Origin: Chloroflexota bacterium
GTDB lineage: Bacteria; Chloroflexota; Anaerolineae; Anaerolineales; UBA11579
Assembly (NCBI GenBank): GCA_019456165.1
Contig: VRUJ01000023.1
Coordinates: forward strand, 1-64,000
DNA length: 64,000 nucleotides
Reading direction: 5' to 3'
The first letter of the stretch is position 1, and each line of letters opens with the position of its first letter. A model generated the notes under the pieces. It ran no database searches and had not been told where the DNA came from. It was given only the letters and a program-made list of their open reading frames with translations. The position numbers were made by a program, and so were the translations under genes. Of the stretch, positions 43,792 to 54,250 are shown one piece after another.

Positions 43792-44120
43792 ATATTTTTC
43801 CTCATTGGGAGCGATTATAGCATAATGGCTGGCAAAGCAGGCATTAGCAATTTGTTAAAACTTAGCAGAAATCAATAATGCAGCTTGGTCCCCTGCCTTA
43901 ATACCAATCACTTTCACCATATCAACATCATTTTAGTTATGATGAGCTAAATAAATATATTAAGCTTCCAGATCAACCTTAAAATATCCAATATTTTAAG
44001 CATGCTGTGGTTTCCCGGATTCCAGCTCAATGCTATAATACCTAAAAGTAACACCGCCTTTAAACAATTTCAATATCCGCCCTCGCAGCCCGCAAACTTC
44101 CTAGGCCAAAATTATATCTA
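43792..44120. promoter_or_regulatory. divergent secA-dnaE control region
   Basis: A 329-base region. Each side has an extended -10 element TGCTATAAT: on the plus strand at 44031-44039 toward dnaE, and on the minus strand at about 43822-43814 toward secA. Good -35 elements were not seen, as expected for extended -10 promoters. dnaE has little visible ribosome site. Confidence 0.6.
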
Positions 44121-47100
44121 ATGTCCGACTTCGTTCACCTACACGTGCATTCCGAATACTCCCTGCTGGATGGATTCAGCAACATACCCAAACTCGTCAA
44201 GCGCGCCAAAGATATCGGGATGGTCGCTTTAGCGTTAACCGATCATGGAACGCTATTCGGGGTGATAGATTTCTATAAGGCAGCAAAAAAGGAAGGCATT
44301 AAACCTATCATTGGTATCGAATCCTACATGGCTGCTCGTAATATGGCAGACCGGGATCCGGAAAAGGACAAGCGCTCCACTCACCTGCTGTTGCTCGCCG
44401 AAAACCAGGTCGGCTATCAAAACCTGCTCAAGATCGCTACTGCCTCCCAACTAGAAGGACATTATTATTTCCCACGCATCGACCACGATTTCCTGGCCGA
44501 ACATGCTGAAGGACTGATTTGCACTTCAGGTTGTATGTCCGGCGAGATACCGCGTGCAATTTTACAAGATAACGTGGATGGCGCCCGTAAGAAACTAGAT
44601 TGGTATTATGAAGTTTTCGGTCCGGAAAACTTTTTCATTGAATTACAGAATCATGAGATCAAAGAATTACCCAAGCTCAACAGCGCCCTCTTGGAGCTAG
44701 GGCAGCGTTATCAGGCCAACTATGTTGCCACCAACGATGTACATTATATTAAAGCAGAAGACGCACGCCTGCAAGATATCATGCTCTGCATCCAGACCGG
44801 CAGCCTGGTCAGCGACCCTAAACGTATGCGTATGACGGATCAATCTTATCACTTACGCACAGCGCAAGAAATGGCTTCGTTATTCTCAGATACGCCAGGG
44901 GCCTTAAAAAACAGCCTCCTGATTGCCGAACGGTGTGAAGTTAACCTTGACCGGACTGGTTACCATCTCCCAGAATTCAAGGTGCCTGAGGGATACACAA
45001 CTCAGACCTATTTACTAGAGTTATGCAAAGCCGGATTAAAAAAACGCTACAATTCACGTGCTGATGATCCTGAGATCCGTGAGAGATTGACATATGAATT
45101 AGAGATCATCAACGATATGGGCTTCAACGCTTACTTCTTGATCGTCTGGGATCTTTGTCTCCACGCTAAGGAAGAAGGAATCTGGTATAACGCACGCGGC
45201 TCGGCGGCTGGTTCAATGGTGGCATATTGCCTGGATATCACACTTATAGATCCCATCGAACACGGTTTAATCTTCGAGCGCTTCCTGAACCCAGACCGCA
45301 TATCCATGCCAGACATTGATCTCGACTTCCGGGACGATATGCGCTATAAAATGTTGGAATACTGCGCCCAACGCTACGGCGAGGACAAAGTCGCGGCCAT
45401 AATCACATTCGGAAAACTCAAAGCTCGCGCAGCCGTGCGAGATGTAGGCCGCGTTTTGGATATCCCTTTGAGCGAGGTGGATAAAATATCCAAAATGATC
45501 CCCAACATCCCTGGAAACCCGGTTAGCATAGATCAAGCTCTAGACCAGGTTCCCGAACTCCAAGCAGAATACCGTTCCAAATCTTACGTTCGAGAGTTAA
45601 TCGATACAGCTAGAAATATCGAAGGCGCAATACGAAACGCTGGAACGCATGCAGCTGGGGTGATCATTACGGATAGACCCGCAATCGAATATATCCCTCT
45701 ACACAGACCAACCAGCGGATCGGCAGAAGATTCGCCTATAAAAACTGTCACTCAATTCGAAATGTCAACAGTAGACGACCTTGGTTTGCTCAAGGTCGAT
45801 TTCTTGGGTCTAGCCACGCTGACTATCATGGCGCGCGCCTGTGATTTGATCAAACAGCGTCACAATGTCGACCTGGATTTGCATTCCATCCCTACTGATG
45901 ACCCAAAAACATATGAGTTATTAGGAAATGGCGACACTGCGGGTGTATTCCAGTTTGAAGGCTCAGGAATGCGCCGCTGGATGAAAGAGATGAAACCAAC
46001 CAGCCTGGAGAACGCGGTTGCCATGGTTGCTTTATACCGCCCTGGACCGATGGAGTTCATCCCAGCTTATATACGCCGTATGCATGGAGAGGATGAAACT
46101 GATTACCGGCATCCTTCTTTGGAACCGCTATTTAAGGAGACCTTTGGTATAGCAGTTTACCAAGAACAACTTATGTCAGCAGCCATGGAATTGGCCGGTT
46201 ACACCGGGCCAGAAGCTGATGACTTGCGCAAAGCAATTTCCAAGAAACTTGGTGATAAGATCGAGAAACACCGTCACAAATTTATCCGGGGCGCTTCAGA
46301 ACAAGGTATTCCCGCACCAACCGCTGCGGAGATATTTCAGGATTGGGAAAACTTTGCCCGGTACGGCTTTAATAAATCTCACGCAGTGGATTATGGTGTG
46401 ATAGCTGTAAAAACAGCTTATCTAAAAGCAAATTATCCAATTGAATATATGACTGCTGTCCTTTCGGTATCCAAGAACGATACGGATAAGATTGCTATAT
46501 ACAGCGGCGATTGCCAGCGAATGGGAATTGAATTACTACCCCCAGATATCACGACCAGTGATTGGGATTTCTCCATTGCCGATCAAGAAGGTAAAACCCC
46601 CGCCATCCGTTTTGGATTGGGAGCGATTAAAAATGTTGGCAAAGGGCCAGTTGATATTATCCTACAGTCGCGGGGGGAGGACCCAATCAATGATCTTGAG
46701 GAAATGGCCCGACGGATCGATTTACGGCACGTTGGTAAACGCGCTTTAGAGTGCCTCATCCGTGTGGGGGCATTAGACCGCTTTGGCCCACGCAAAGCCT
46801 TGCTCCAAATCATGGATCGCTTAGTATCGATAAGCAGCGCGCATTTTCATGCAGCCGAAATGGGTCAGATTTCCTTTTTCGGTTCTGAGAACGGACTGGC
46901 CGAAGAAATTGTCCTCCCAGATCTAGGTCCCGAGGATAATCTACGAGAAAGACTTAACTGGGAAAGGGAACTGGTCGGACTATACTTATCTGACCATCCG
47001 CTCAATGCGTTGATGGATAAACTTGAGAAGACCATCACACACCTGAGCAGCGAGCTCCCCCTAGCCGAAGAGGGTGAATCCGTCCGTGTGGCTGGTATTG

Positions 47101-48065
47101 TCGCCAACATCCGCCACCACCAGACCAAAACTGGTAAGTCAATGGCTTTTGTCAAACTAGAAGACACGCAGGGAATTATTGACCTGGTTATCTTCCCACG
47201 AGTTTGGGAAAAATCCTTCGAAAAAATTGTGTTTGATGAAGTTATTGCGGTCGATGGAAAAATGGATATGAAGAGCGCTGAACCAAAAATTCTGGCGAAC
47301 AAAATCTTCACGGATATCTCTAAACTAAAACCGCTAGACAAGCAAAAATCTCCGGGGCCGACAGATTCCATGAAGCAGAAACAGATTGTCCAACAAAAAA
47401 AACTTGTCAATCATCTTGCTGAAGATCAATCAGATTACGGTTTACCTTCAGATATGCCGCCTCCACCAGAACCTTTCCCAAATGGGTGGGATAGTCTGGA
47501 CGAAATTCCGGAATTTGAGGAAAATCCAATAATGCCAGCGTCTGTTTCTGCTCTCGAAAACCCTCATTCAACGAGCGAACCAGAAAAGGAATCAACCAGC
47601 CCTATAGAAGAGCCTATTTCTACCCCCCCCGCTTCGGAGCATCCTAGCCCAGCGACAAACGCTGCAGCGCAGACGCATGACCGCTCAAGTGATATCTCTG
47701 ACGAGGTTGAGATTAACTTTCCAGATCCCTTTGACGCCAATAACCCAATAATTCCAAAACCGAATTATATCATCCCGCCTACGCCAACCTCCGATCAAAG
47801 CCGGCCAGCAGCCAAGATGGTGACATTATTCCTGCGAAGCTCTGGTGATAAGGCTCGCGATGTTTTGCGTATTCGTCGGATTTTCGGCATGTTGATCCGT
47901 AATCCTGGGAATGACCGCTTTGCTTTTTATGTCAATGAAAAGAAACAAGGCAGGCTGCTAGAATTTCCAAATGATACTACAGGCCTGAATGACGAGCTTC
48001 AAAAAAAGCTTATTAATACGCTTGGGGCAGAAAACGTACGCATTGAGGAAATTACCTACCAATAA
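44121..48065 (+). CDS. dnaE: DNA polymerase III alpha subunit
   Basis: The replicative polymerase. The N-terminal PHP domain begins FVHLHVHSEYSLLDG. The active-site region SMPDIDLDFRDD (near residue 400) is followed by GTHAAGVIITDRP and the nucleotide-binding DFLGLATLT segment. An OB domain (RVAGIVANIRHHQTKTGKSMAFVKLED) is followed by a Pro/Ser/Glu-rich linker (about 1085-1225) and a small C-terminal domain (VTLFLRSSGDKARDVLRIRRI) that is absent from E. coli DnaE (1160 residues). 1314 residues in total. Confidence 0.96.
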   Translation: MSDFVHLHVHSEYSLLDGFSNIPKLVKRAKDIGMVALALTDHGTLFGVIDFYKAAKKEGIKPIIGIESYMAARNMADRDPEKDKRSTHLLLLAENQVGYQNLLKIATASQLEGHYYFPRIDHDFLAEHAEGLICTSGCMSGEIPRAILQDNVDGARKKLDWYYEVFGPENFFIELQNHEIKELPKLNSALLELGQRYQANYVATNDVHYIKAEDARLQDIMLCIQTGSLVSDPKRMRMTDQSYHLRTAQEMASLFSDTPGALKNSLLIAERCEVNLDRTGYHLPEFKVPEGYTTQTYLLELCKAGLKKRYNSRADDPEIRERLTYELEIINDMGFNAYFLIVWDLCLHAKEEGIWYNARGSAAGSMVAYCLDITLIDPIEHGLIFERFLNPDRISMPDIDLDFRDDMRYKMLEYCAQRYGEDKVAAIITFGKLKARAAVRDVGRVLDIPLSEVDKISKMIPNIPGNPVSIDQALDQVPELQAEYRSKSYVRELIDTARNIEGAIRNAGTHAAGVIITDRPAIEYIPLHRPTSGSAEDSPIKTVTQFEMSTVDDLGLLKVDFLGLATLTIMARACDLIKQRHNVDLDLHSIPTDDPKTYELLGNGDTAGVFQFEGSGMRRWMKEMKPTSLENAVAMVALYRPGPMEFIPAYIRRMHGEDETDYRHPSLEPLFKETFGIAVYQEQLMSAAMELAGYTGPEADDLRKAISKKLGDKIEKHRHKFIRGASEQGIPAPTAAEIFQDWENFARYGFNKSHAVDYGVIAVKTAYLKANYPIEYMTAVLSVSKNDTDKIAIYSGDCQRMGIELLPPDITTSDWDFSIADQEGKTPAIRFGLGAIKNVGKGPVDIILQSRGEDPINDLEEMARRIDLRHVGKRALECLIRVGALDRFGPRKALLQIMDRLVSISSAHFHAAEMGQISFFGSENGLAEEIVLPDLGPEDNLRERLNWERELVGLYLSDHPLNALMDKLEKTITHLSSELPLAEEGESVRVAGIVANIRHHQTKTGKSMAFVKLEDTQGIIDLVIFPRVWEKSFEKIVFDEVIAVDGKMDMKSAEPKILANKIFTDISKLKPLDKQKSPGPTDSMKQKQIVQQKKLVNHLAEDQSDYGLPSDMPPPPEPFPNGWDSLDEIPEFEENPIMPASVSALENPHSTSEPEKESTSPIEEPISTPPASEHPSPATNAAAQTHDRSSDISDEVEINFPDPFDANNPIIPKPNYIIPPTPTSDQSRPAAKMVTLFLRSSGDKARDVLRIRRIFGMLIRNPGNDRFAFYVNEKKQGRLLEFPNDTTGLNDELQKKLINTLGAENVRIEEITYQ

Positions 48066-48121
48066 AAAAACCCCTGGGGTTGCGGGTCTGAGTTCATACT
48101 ACTAGCTGGCACAAATGTTTT

Positions 48122-49276
48122 CTAGTACAGGAACATAGGCTTGCCGCGTGCCTTGCGTAATTTAGGCCGATAGGTTTCTACATCGTAGAGCTCGTCAACA
48201 TCTACTTCCCGAACCCCAAGCACGGGTGTATCTGCTGGCACGTAGGTATACAAACCATCTTGCAAAGCAATCATCTGCCCAAAATTGCGCCTGGATATCA
48301 CGTCCAAAGCCATATTAGCGAAGGTGGAAGCCACCATTAGATCCAAAGAGTCTGGCGCTCCGCTGCGCATCAGGTATGCCAGGCGCTGGTTCATTGTTTT
48401 AATACCAGTGATCTGCTTTATGGATTCGGCGAGAAATACGCCAATTCCACCCAGTTTTTTGTGACCAAAGGCATCACTTGTATCAGACTGAACCATCTCG
48501 CCCCCAATAATGCGTGCTCCTTCCGAAATGACTACAACTGCATAATTGCTTGGGTTTGCATCTCGGTCTTCTACTAATAGATCGCTTAACTTATTCGTGT
48601 CGAAGGGTACTTCCGGTATGATACAACGATCAACCCCAGCTAGATATGCAGAAATCAGGGCGGTCTGGCCGCTGTATCGTCCGAATAACTCAAAGATAGC
48701 GATGCGCTCGTGAGAACCCGCGGGTGTGCGAAGTTGGTGAATGATCTGAACACTGCGGCTGATAGCCGTGGAAAAACCTAGACAGTAATCTGTTCCATAA
48801 ACGTCATTATCCATTGTCTTAGGGATGGCAACTATTGGGAAACCTTCATCATGCAAACGCGCTCCATAGCCCAAAGTATCATCGCCGCCAATGGGGACAA
48901 GTGTGTCGATTTCCAGATGCTCTAAAACTTTTAGTACGTGGGGTGTAAGGTCATAACTCTTGGCTGTTTTCTTGAAATCAGTATCCTTTAAAAATTCGGG
49001 GACATTCTGCGGCGAGGTCTTGCCTGGATTGGTGCGGCTGGTGTGCAGGAAAGTCCCTCCAGAGCGGTCTATCTTACGCGTATTTTGTTTAGTCAATGGC
49101 GTTATACAATCAACGCTCGCCTCGGGATCATCGAGGTTGTAATTCAACGGTCCCCACCAACCTCGGCGGAAGCCGATCACCTCATGACCTTCGTCTATGG
49201 CTCGATAAACGAGAGATTTTATACAAGGATTCAGTCCAGGAACATCACCCCCACCGGTTAGAATGCCGATTCTCAT
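48122..49276 (-). CDS. pfkA: 6-phosphofructokinase, PPi-type residue pattern
   Basis: 384 residues. [13 protein letters not shown] at the N-terminus and [19 protein letters not shown] around the catalytic Asp identify a PfkA-family enzyme of glycolysis. The nucleotide site reads [11 protein letters not shown], and the following loop IPKTMDND. An Asp in GGDD (instead of Gly in GGDG) plus a Lys in PKTxDND (instead of PGTxDND) is the established pattern for pyrophosphate as phosphoryl donor. A pyruvate phosphate dikinase, another PPi enzyme, is encoded in this window. Donor assignment from these two residues is strong but not proof. Confidence 0.9.
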   Translation of the reverse strand: MRIGILTGGGDVPGLNPCIKSLVYRAIDEGHEVIGFRRGWWGPLNYNLDDPEASVDCITPLTKQNTRKIDRSGGTFLHTSRTNPGKTSPQNVPEFLKDTDFKKTAKSYDLTPHVLKVLEHLEIDTLVPIGGDDTLGYGARLHDEGFPIVAIPKTMDNDVYGTDYCLGFSTAISRSVQIIHQLRTPAGSHERIAIFELFGRYSGQTALISAYLAGVDRCIIPEVPFDTNKLSDLLVEDRDANPSNYAVVVISEGARIIGGEMVQSDTSDAFGHKKLGGIGVFLAESIKQITGIKTMNQRLAYLMRSGAPDSLDLMVASTFANMALDVISRRNFGQMIALQDGLYTYVPADTPVLGVREVDVDELYDVETYRPKLRKARGKPMFLY

Positions 49277-49342
49277 AGTAGTTATTCCTTATCTGGATTT
49301 TAGGGGTTAACCCATTAAGTTGTAAATAGTTACGGAATATAA

Positions 49343-51007
49343 TCAAATTGAGGTTGGTTCTGCATAGATCCCAAAAGCATCTTTCATCACACCTACGATC
49401 TCACCCAACGTTGCATAGGCTTTAACCGCCTCCAGAATATGTGGCATGGTGTTTTCGGTGCCCTGACAAGCGATGCGCAATTTATCCAAAGTCTGGCCCA
49501 CCCGGCCATTATCACGTTCTGCGCGAGTTTTTTCCAAGCGCAGTATTTGGCGTTCATAACCTTGAGGATCCATCGCCAGGATCGGGATTTTGTAGCCTTC
49601 ACCGCTGGAATATGCGTTTACACCAACGATCCGGCGCACATCTTGATCAATCTCAAGCTGGTAACGGTATGCTGCATCAGCGATCTCGTTTTGAAAGAAA
49701 CCTTTATCGATTGCTGGCAATACCCCTCCCAACTCCTCTATCTTCTGAAAGTAGTCATAAGCTTGCTTTTCAATCTTATTGGTCTGTGTTTCAACAAAGA
49801 ACGAACCACCTAAGGGGTCAACCGTGTTGGTTACCCCAGACTCTTCAGCTATGATCTGCTGAGTGCGCAAAGCAATAGTAGCTGCTTCTGCAGAGGGCAG
49901 TGCCAGAGCTTCATCCCGGCTGTTAGTGTGCAATGATTGGGTACCACCCAACACGGCAGCCAATGCCTGAATCGCGACGCGTACCACGTTGTTCTCCGGC
50001 TGCTGAGCGGTGAGGGACACACCTGCGGTTTGGCTATGGAAGCGCATCAGCCAGGAGCGGGGGTTCTTTGCCCTAAAAGTTTCGCGCATTTCGCGCGCCC
50101 AAATGCGGCGGGCGGCGCGGTATTTAGCAATCTCTTCAAAAAAGTCGTTGTGGGCATTGAAGAAGAAGGATAAACGCGGTGCGAAGGTGTCAACATCCAT
50201 GCCTCGCTCAACTGCCCAACGGACGTACTCCAAACCGTCTGCCAGGGTGAAGGCAAGTTCCTGGGCAGCAGTGGAACCGGCTTCGCGGATGTGGTAACCA
50301 GATATGCTAATAGTGTTCCATTGGGGAACGTCAGATGTGCCGTATTCGATGGTGTCTGTAACCAAACGCATGGATGGCTCTGGGGGGAAGATGTACTCCT
50401 TCTGAGCGATATATTCTTTGAGGATATCGTTCTGCAGGGTGCCGCGTAGTTGGTCTGGTCGCACCCCTTGGTTTTCACCCGCAGCGATGTACATTGCCCA
50501 GATCACTGATGCTGGAGAGTTTATCGTCATACTCGTGGAAACTTTATCAAGCGGGATATCTTGCAGCAGGATTTCCATGTCATTCAATGAGGAAACAGCT
50601 ACACCGCATTTGCCGAACTCCCCCAACGATTCGGGGGCATCGCTATCGTAGCCCATCAGAGTGGGCAAGTCATAGGCCACAGACAAGCCCGTCTGACCCT
50701 GGTCAAGCAGATATTTGAAACGTTGGTTGGTCTCTGAAGCAGTGCCAAATCCCGCAAACATGCGCATGGTCCACAAACGGCCGCGGTGCATAGTGGGATG
50801 CACGCCGCGCGTAAAGGGGTATTCTCCTGGTAGACCCAGGTCGCGGTCATAATCCTGACCGGCAAGGTCAACGGGTGTATATAGGCGCTCAACGGGTTCA
50901 GAGGAGGTGGTGATGAAATCCTCTTTGTGCTCTTTGAGGCTGCCGCCTTCCCATTCTTCTTTTCGTTTGCGCAATTTGTCTAGTTCATTGGGGTCGTACA
51001 TGGACAT
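49343..51007 (-). CDS. methylmalonyl-CoA mutase large (catalytic) subunit
   Basis: 554 residues, the TIM-barrel catalytic chain without the B12 domain. [88 protein letters not shown] and [19 protein letters not shown] are family signatures. It interconverts methylmalonyl-CoA and succinyl-CoA together with a B12-binding subunit, encoded at 32678 here. An isobutyryl-CoA or other acyl-CoA mutase specificity cannot be excluded. Confidence 0.93.
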   Translation of the reverse strand: MSMYDPNELDKLRKRKEEWEGGSLKEHKEDFITTSSEPVERLYTPVDLAGQDYDRDLGLPGEYPFTRGVHPTMHRGRLWTMRMFAGFGTASETNQRFKYLLDQGQTGLSVAYDLPTLMGYDSDAPESLGEFGKCGVAVSSLNDMEILLQDIPLDKVSTSMTINSPASVIWAMYIAAGENQGVRPDQLRGTLQNDILKEYIAQKEYIFPPEPSMRLVTDTIEYGTSDVPQWNTISISGYHIREAGSTAAQELAFTLADGLEYVRWAVERGMDVDTFAPRLSFFFNAHNDFFEEIAKYRAARRIWAREMRETFRAKNPRSWLMRFHSQTAGVSLTAQQPENNVVRVAIQALAAVLGGTQSLHTNSRDEALALPSAEAATIALRTQQIIAEESGVTNTVDPLGGSFFVETQTNKIEKQAYDYFQKIEELGGVLPAIDKGFFQNEIADAAYRYQLEIDQDVRRIVGVNAYSSGEGYKIPILAMDPQGYERQILRLEKTRAERDNGRVGQTLDKLRIACQGTENTMPHILEAVKAYATLGEIVGVMKDAFGIYAEPTSI

Positions 51008-51114
51008 GGAAATTGTCTCCGAATATTATTGGGTTGAGTTATTGACACATTCAGCTGGGCGATATTACATTATGATATTGCCAGGCATGATTATAACCCC
51101 TTTCGTTATGCGTT

Positions 51115-51687
51115 TTATACGTCTACAGCAAAATTGCCGGGATATTGCTCGTCTTGTTTCCAATTTCCCGGGTTAGATTCGATATACAACCTGATATTGT
51201 TTAATTCAACCTCATCCCGGATGATGCGGTCATAATAATTTCGCTGCCAGACAGGCGCACCGGGTGTGTGCCTCATAATGTTGATACGACGCGTCACAGC
51301 GGATTTGAAGGCACGAACAATCGCTCCTAACGAGCCGGGTTTAACATTTGGCAAATTTGCCGGTAGGGTCGCAGCGCGCTGCGCTCCTACGCTGGTATGT
51401 TGCGTGGGTGTTTTCCCCCCACCAACATCACGAATAACGACAATGCCATGCACATGGTTGGGCATGACAATAAACGCGTCCAAGGAAACTTTTGAGCGTA
51501 CAACCTCCGTCCGCTCCCATTCATCCCACACCACGCGTCCAAATTCGTTCAACCTCATTTCATCACCCCTCACATCCCCAAACAAGATTTCCTTGTTCCA
51601 GGTGCAAATAGTGACGAAATACGCGCCAGCCAGGGTGTAATCATAACCGGCCAAACGAATGGAACGCCGTCCAGGTTTTGGTTTCAT
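51115..51687 (-). CDS. REP-associated tyrosine transposase (RAYT)
   Basis: 190 residues of the Y1/HUH transposase family. The HUH-type motif is MPNHVHGIVVI, and IMRHTPGAPVWQRNYYDRIIRDEVELNNIRLYIESNPGNW contains the catalytic Tyr. A palindrome like the neighbouring REP elements lies inside the frame (51363-51390) and encodes VGAQRAATLP. Such proteins move or copy REP elements. A partial duplicate follows at 51709. Confidence 0.88.
   Translation of the reverse strand: MKPKPGRRSIRLAGYDYTLAGAYFVTICTWNKEILFGDVRGDEMRLNEFGRVVWDEWERTEVVRSKVSLDAFIVMPNHVHGIVVIRDVGGGKTPTQHTSVGAQRAATLPANLPNVKPGSLGAIVRAFKSAVTRRINIMRHTPGAPVWQRNYYDRIIRDEVELNNIRLYIESNPGNWKQDEQYPGNFAVDV
51363..51390. repeat. REP palindrome inside the RAYT coding frame
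   Basis: GTAGG...CGCAGCGCGCTGCG...CTAC; its 14-base core is a perfect palindrome. It reads in frame through the transposase gene. Confidence 0.75.
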
Positions 51688-51708
51688 ATTGATATTATAT
51701 TTTATTAT

Positions 51709-52041
51709 TTATCGGTGTAGGGGCGCAGCGCGCTGCGCCCCTACATTGGTTTGTTGCTTTGGTGTTTTCCCCCCACCAACATCACGAATGACGACAATGC
51801 CATGCACATGGTTGGGCATGACAACGAATGCGTCCAAGGAAACTTTTGAGCGTACAACCTCCGTCCGCTCCCATTCATCCCACACCACGCGTCCAAAATC
51901 ATTTAGGTGCATTTCATCACCCGAAATATGACCAAATAGGAATTCCTTCTTCCAACTACAAATCGTGACGAAATACGCGCCAGCCAGAGTGTAATCGTAT
52001 CCTGGTAAACGAATGGAACTACGCCCAGGTCTTGGTTTCAT
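51709..52041 (-). pseudogene. truncated RAYT duplicate
   Basis: 110 codons almost identical to the first half of the RAYT at 51115-51687 (start, HUH motif and following residues), ending at the REP palindrome at 51717-51744. The part with the catalytic Tyr is missing. The upstream bases, TTTCATATTGATATTATATT, are also repeated. This is a tandem duplication of the gene's front part. Confidence 0.85.
51717..51744. repeat. perfect 28-bp REP palindrome
   Basis: GTAGGGGCGCAGCG and its exact complement form a perfect 28-base palindrome at the truncated end of the RAYT duplicate. Confidence 0.9.
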
Positions 52042-52067
52042 ATTGATATTATATTTAATTAATTTTC

Positions 52068-52095
52068 GTAGGGGCGTAGAGCGCTGCGTCCCTAC
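52068..52095. repeat. REP palindrome, diverged copy
   Basis: GTAGGGGCGTAGAG...CGCTGCGTCCCTAC, the same element with a few changes, upstream of the RAYT duplicate. Confidence 0.8.
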
Positions 52096-52110
52096 TTGTT
52101 ATTTTCCTAA

Positions 52111-52144
52111 ACAAAAAAGACCCAGGCTGCCCATCCTGGGTCTT
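52111..52144 (-). terminator. intrinsic terminator of pspC
   Basis: The stem AAGACCCAGG/CCTGGGTCTT (52117-52126 with 52135-52144) has an 8-base loop. A T-run follows on the minus strand, and the hairpin lies after the pspC stop. Confidence 0.85.
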
Positions 52145-52202
52145 CTAATGGCGTGAGGAGAAATCTATGCGATTCCGCGGGCAGCGCCAATTATAGGTTA
52201 GG

Positions 52203-52499
52203 TTATCTCTTCTTAGTTTTGGTGGTCTTCTTCTTGGCCGCTGTCTTGGTTTTGGGTTTAGCCTTTGTTTTCGGTTTTGGTTCCGTCTCAGCTTCAGCCT
52301 CTGCCTCGAAAGGCTCTTCTGGAACGATCAACATCATCGCAATGTAAACCAAAAATCCTGCGCCGCCGAAAAACACGCTGAGCACAAACAAAATGCGCAC
52401 AACTGTGGGGTCGAGCGTCAAAAATTCTCCGAGACCACCAGCAACTCCTGCAATCATACGGTCGTCACGCGAGCGGTATAAACGTCTATAGTCATTCAT
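52203..52499 (-). CDS. PspC-domain membrane protein with Lys-rich tail
   Basis: 98 residues. The PspC domain (RLYRSRDDRMIAGVAGGLGEFLTLDPTVVRILFVLSVFFGG) occupies the first 60 residues with a membrane helix, then an acidic stretch and a Lys/Thr-rich C-terminal tail. PspC proteins take part in envelope-stress responses. No pspA or pspB is beside it. Confidence 0.9.
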   Translation of the reverse strand: MNDYRRLYRSRDDRMIAGVAGGLGEFLTLDPTVVRILFVLSVFFGGAGFLVYIAMMLIVPEEPFEAEAEAETEPKPKTKAKPKTKTAAKKKTTKTKKR

Positions 52500-52740
52500 T
52501 TCATTTCTCCAATTTTTATTATCTTCTTTTACTATTTAATACGAGGTAAGCTGAAAAAAGTTTCATTGAACAGGAGAATATTATATTAGATATTTATTTA
52601 AATCAGAGACCTATCGAAATCCCCCATAAATCAGAATGTTTTTTTCAAGCGGTAAAGTTTATACCAGCGCTGGGAAAAACACCTAATTTGTATACAATCC
52701 TTAATCAGGGTTTTAGTAAATTAGCCTCTCACATACAAAA

Positions 52741-52765
52741 AGGAGCTGGCACAAGGCCAGCTCCT
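52741..52765 (-). terminator. intrinsic terminator of the 52796 lipoprotein gene
   Basis: A 10-bp stem AGGAGCTGGC/GCCAGCTCCT with a 5-base loop. On the minus strand TTTTGT follows. It lies 30 bases after the stop of the lipoprotein gene. Confidence 0.85.
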
Positions 52766-52795
52766 ACATTTGAGAGCTTCTTTTTTTGTTGGCGC

Positions 52796-54187
52796 TTAGT
52801 TCGAAAAATCGTAGGCGAGGAAGTCAGCGACAGGAGCAACTATCAAGATGCTGGCTGCTCCAATATCCTTAAGGCGCAGCTGCCAGGCTCCGGAACTCCC
52901 TTCATTATATAAGAAAGTGTCGCCATCTACCCAGACCATATTACGAGCCGCAGGAGTATCTGCCAGATCTGCAAACCCTGCGCCGAACTGCCCAAGCCTG
53001 AGTACAAGAGCCTCCTTAAAGGCAAAATGAATCGAATCTGGTGACCAAGCGGAAAAATTGAGATTGCCTGTATGATAGATAATATCTCCAGGTCCTCCCA
53101 GGTCTGCAATGTGCAGCATCCAGGTGTTATCCGTAGGTACAGCGGTTCTCTCCAAGTAAGCTACCTGGCTCAGGTCCGGGGAAATGATGACACCTGAATT
53201 GAAGATTGCCATATCAGATGTATATGTACCTAAAGATGTTGCTGGAGTTGCGTCCAGGTGGATATCCCAAACCGTGACCGAAGCACCCGGTGCAAATGGA
53301 TCGGCCGAGGGGATGGCAGCACGTAATTGGGTGCTGTCCGCAGACCAACGCGGGATAGCATAATATTCGTATTCGCTATAAGTGATAACGAAGGTATAGA
53401 CCAACACCGAATCCCGCCAATTGCTGCCGTCCGCATTCATCAGGCTTATACTTGTGGGTGTGGTTATAGCTACCTGGCTTCCGTCAGGAGAATAATAAAA
53501 TTCGCCTCCACCACCCACGGGTAGCAGCGTGCTAAACACCAAGGTATCGGTATCGATCAAGCGCAAGTCGCCCTGGATGATCAATCCTGGTCCTTCAAAG
53601 ATCAAGCGGGTGTTAAAAGCTATGGTATGAGTTCCTGGAATGAAGGTCCAGCGGTTAAAAACGGCGCCCAACGCGCTTGGTTCGCTGGACAAAGCATTTA
53701 GCGCGGCTCCGTCGATCAATAAGCGTAAATTGGAGCCGTCATTATTTATCGCCCATACTCCAGCGATCAATCCAAATGGTGACGCAGGAACGGTAAACGC
53801 GATCACCTGTCCATCTGGCGAAATTCTCACACTCTCGACTGGATCGGGGCCGTCATATAATTCCACACCTCCGATGCCTTCGGTCCACAACCACACATCG
53901 CCGTCATTTACATAGACTATCCGCAAAACTGCCGGAGGTGGGGGCGGGGGCGCTTCGGTGACGGGAACCACAGGTGGCTCGGTGGGGGGTGCCGCGGGTG
54001 GCTCGGTGGGCGGGGAACCTGGAGATTCCGCTGCCAAGGTCAGAGCCACAGAGGTAGCCACAACATTTACAGCCTCCGTTACAATCTCTGTCTCACTAGA
54101 CTCGGTTGGTATAAAATCACCTGGCCCACAAGCAAGGGCAGCCAAAGTCAGCACAATAATAACCAAAAATAATTTTCGAAATGTCAT
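52796..54187 (-). CDS. lipoprotein with beta-propeller (TolB/WD-like) repeats
   Basis: 463 residues. Signal ...VIIVLTLAALAC (Cys near 20), a Thr/Pro-rich linker (PPTEPPAAPPTEPP), then a propeller-like region with repeated (I/V)xFSPDGxxIAF units such as ESVRISPDGQVIAFTV and YYSPDGSQVAITT. It is probably outside the cell, anchored in the membrane. The neighbour at 54251 is a paralogue. Function unknown. RBS: GAGGAG before the ATG. Confidence 0.8.
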   Translation of the reverse strand: MTFRKLFLVIIVLTLAALACGPGDFIPTESSETEIVTEAVNVVATSVALTLAAESPGSPPTEPPAAPPTEPPVVPVTEAPPPPPPAVLRIVYVNDGDVWLWTEGIGGVELYDGPDPVESVRISPDGQVIAFTVPASPFGLIAGVWAINNDGSNLRLLIDGAALNALSSEPSALGAVFNRWTFIPGTHTIAFNTRLIFEGPGLIIQGDLRLIDTDTLVFSTLLPVGGGGEFYYSPDGSQVAITTPTSISLMNADGSNWRDSVLVYTFVITYSEYEYYAIPRWSADSTQLRAAIPSADPFAPGASVTVWDIHLDATPATSLGTYTSDMAIFNSGVIISPDLSQVAYLERTAVPTDNTWMLHIADLGGPGDIIYHTGNLNFSAWSPDSIHFAFKEALVLRLGQFGAGFADLADTPAARNMVWVDGDTFLYNEGSSGAWQLRLKDIGAASILIVAPVADFLAYDFSN

Positions 54188-54250
54188 ATCTTGCTCCTCT
54201 CTGAATCTAAATGCTGATCAATTCCATTCAACGTAATAATAGAAAAAGGA

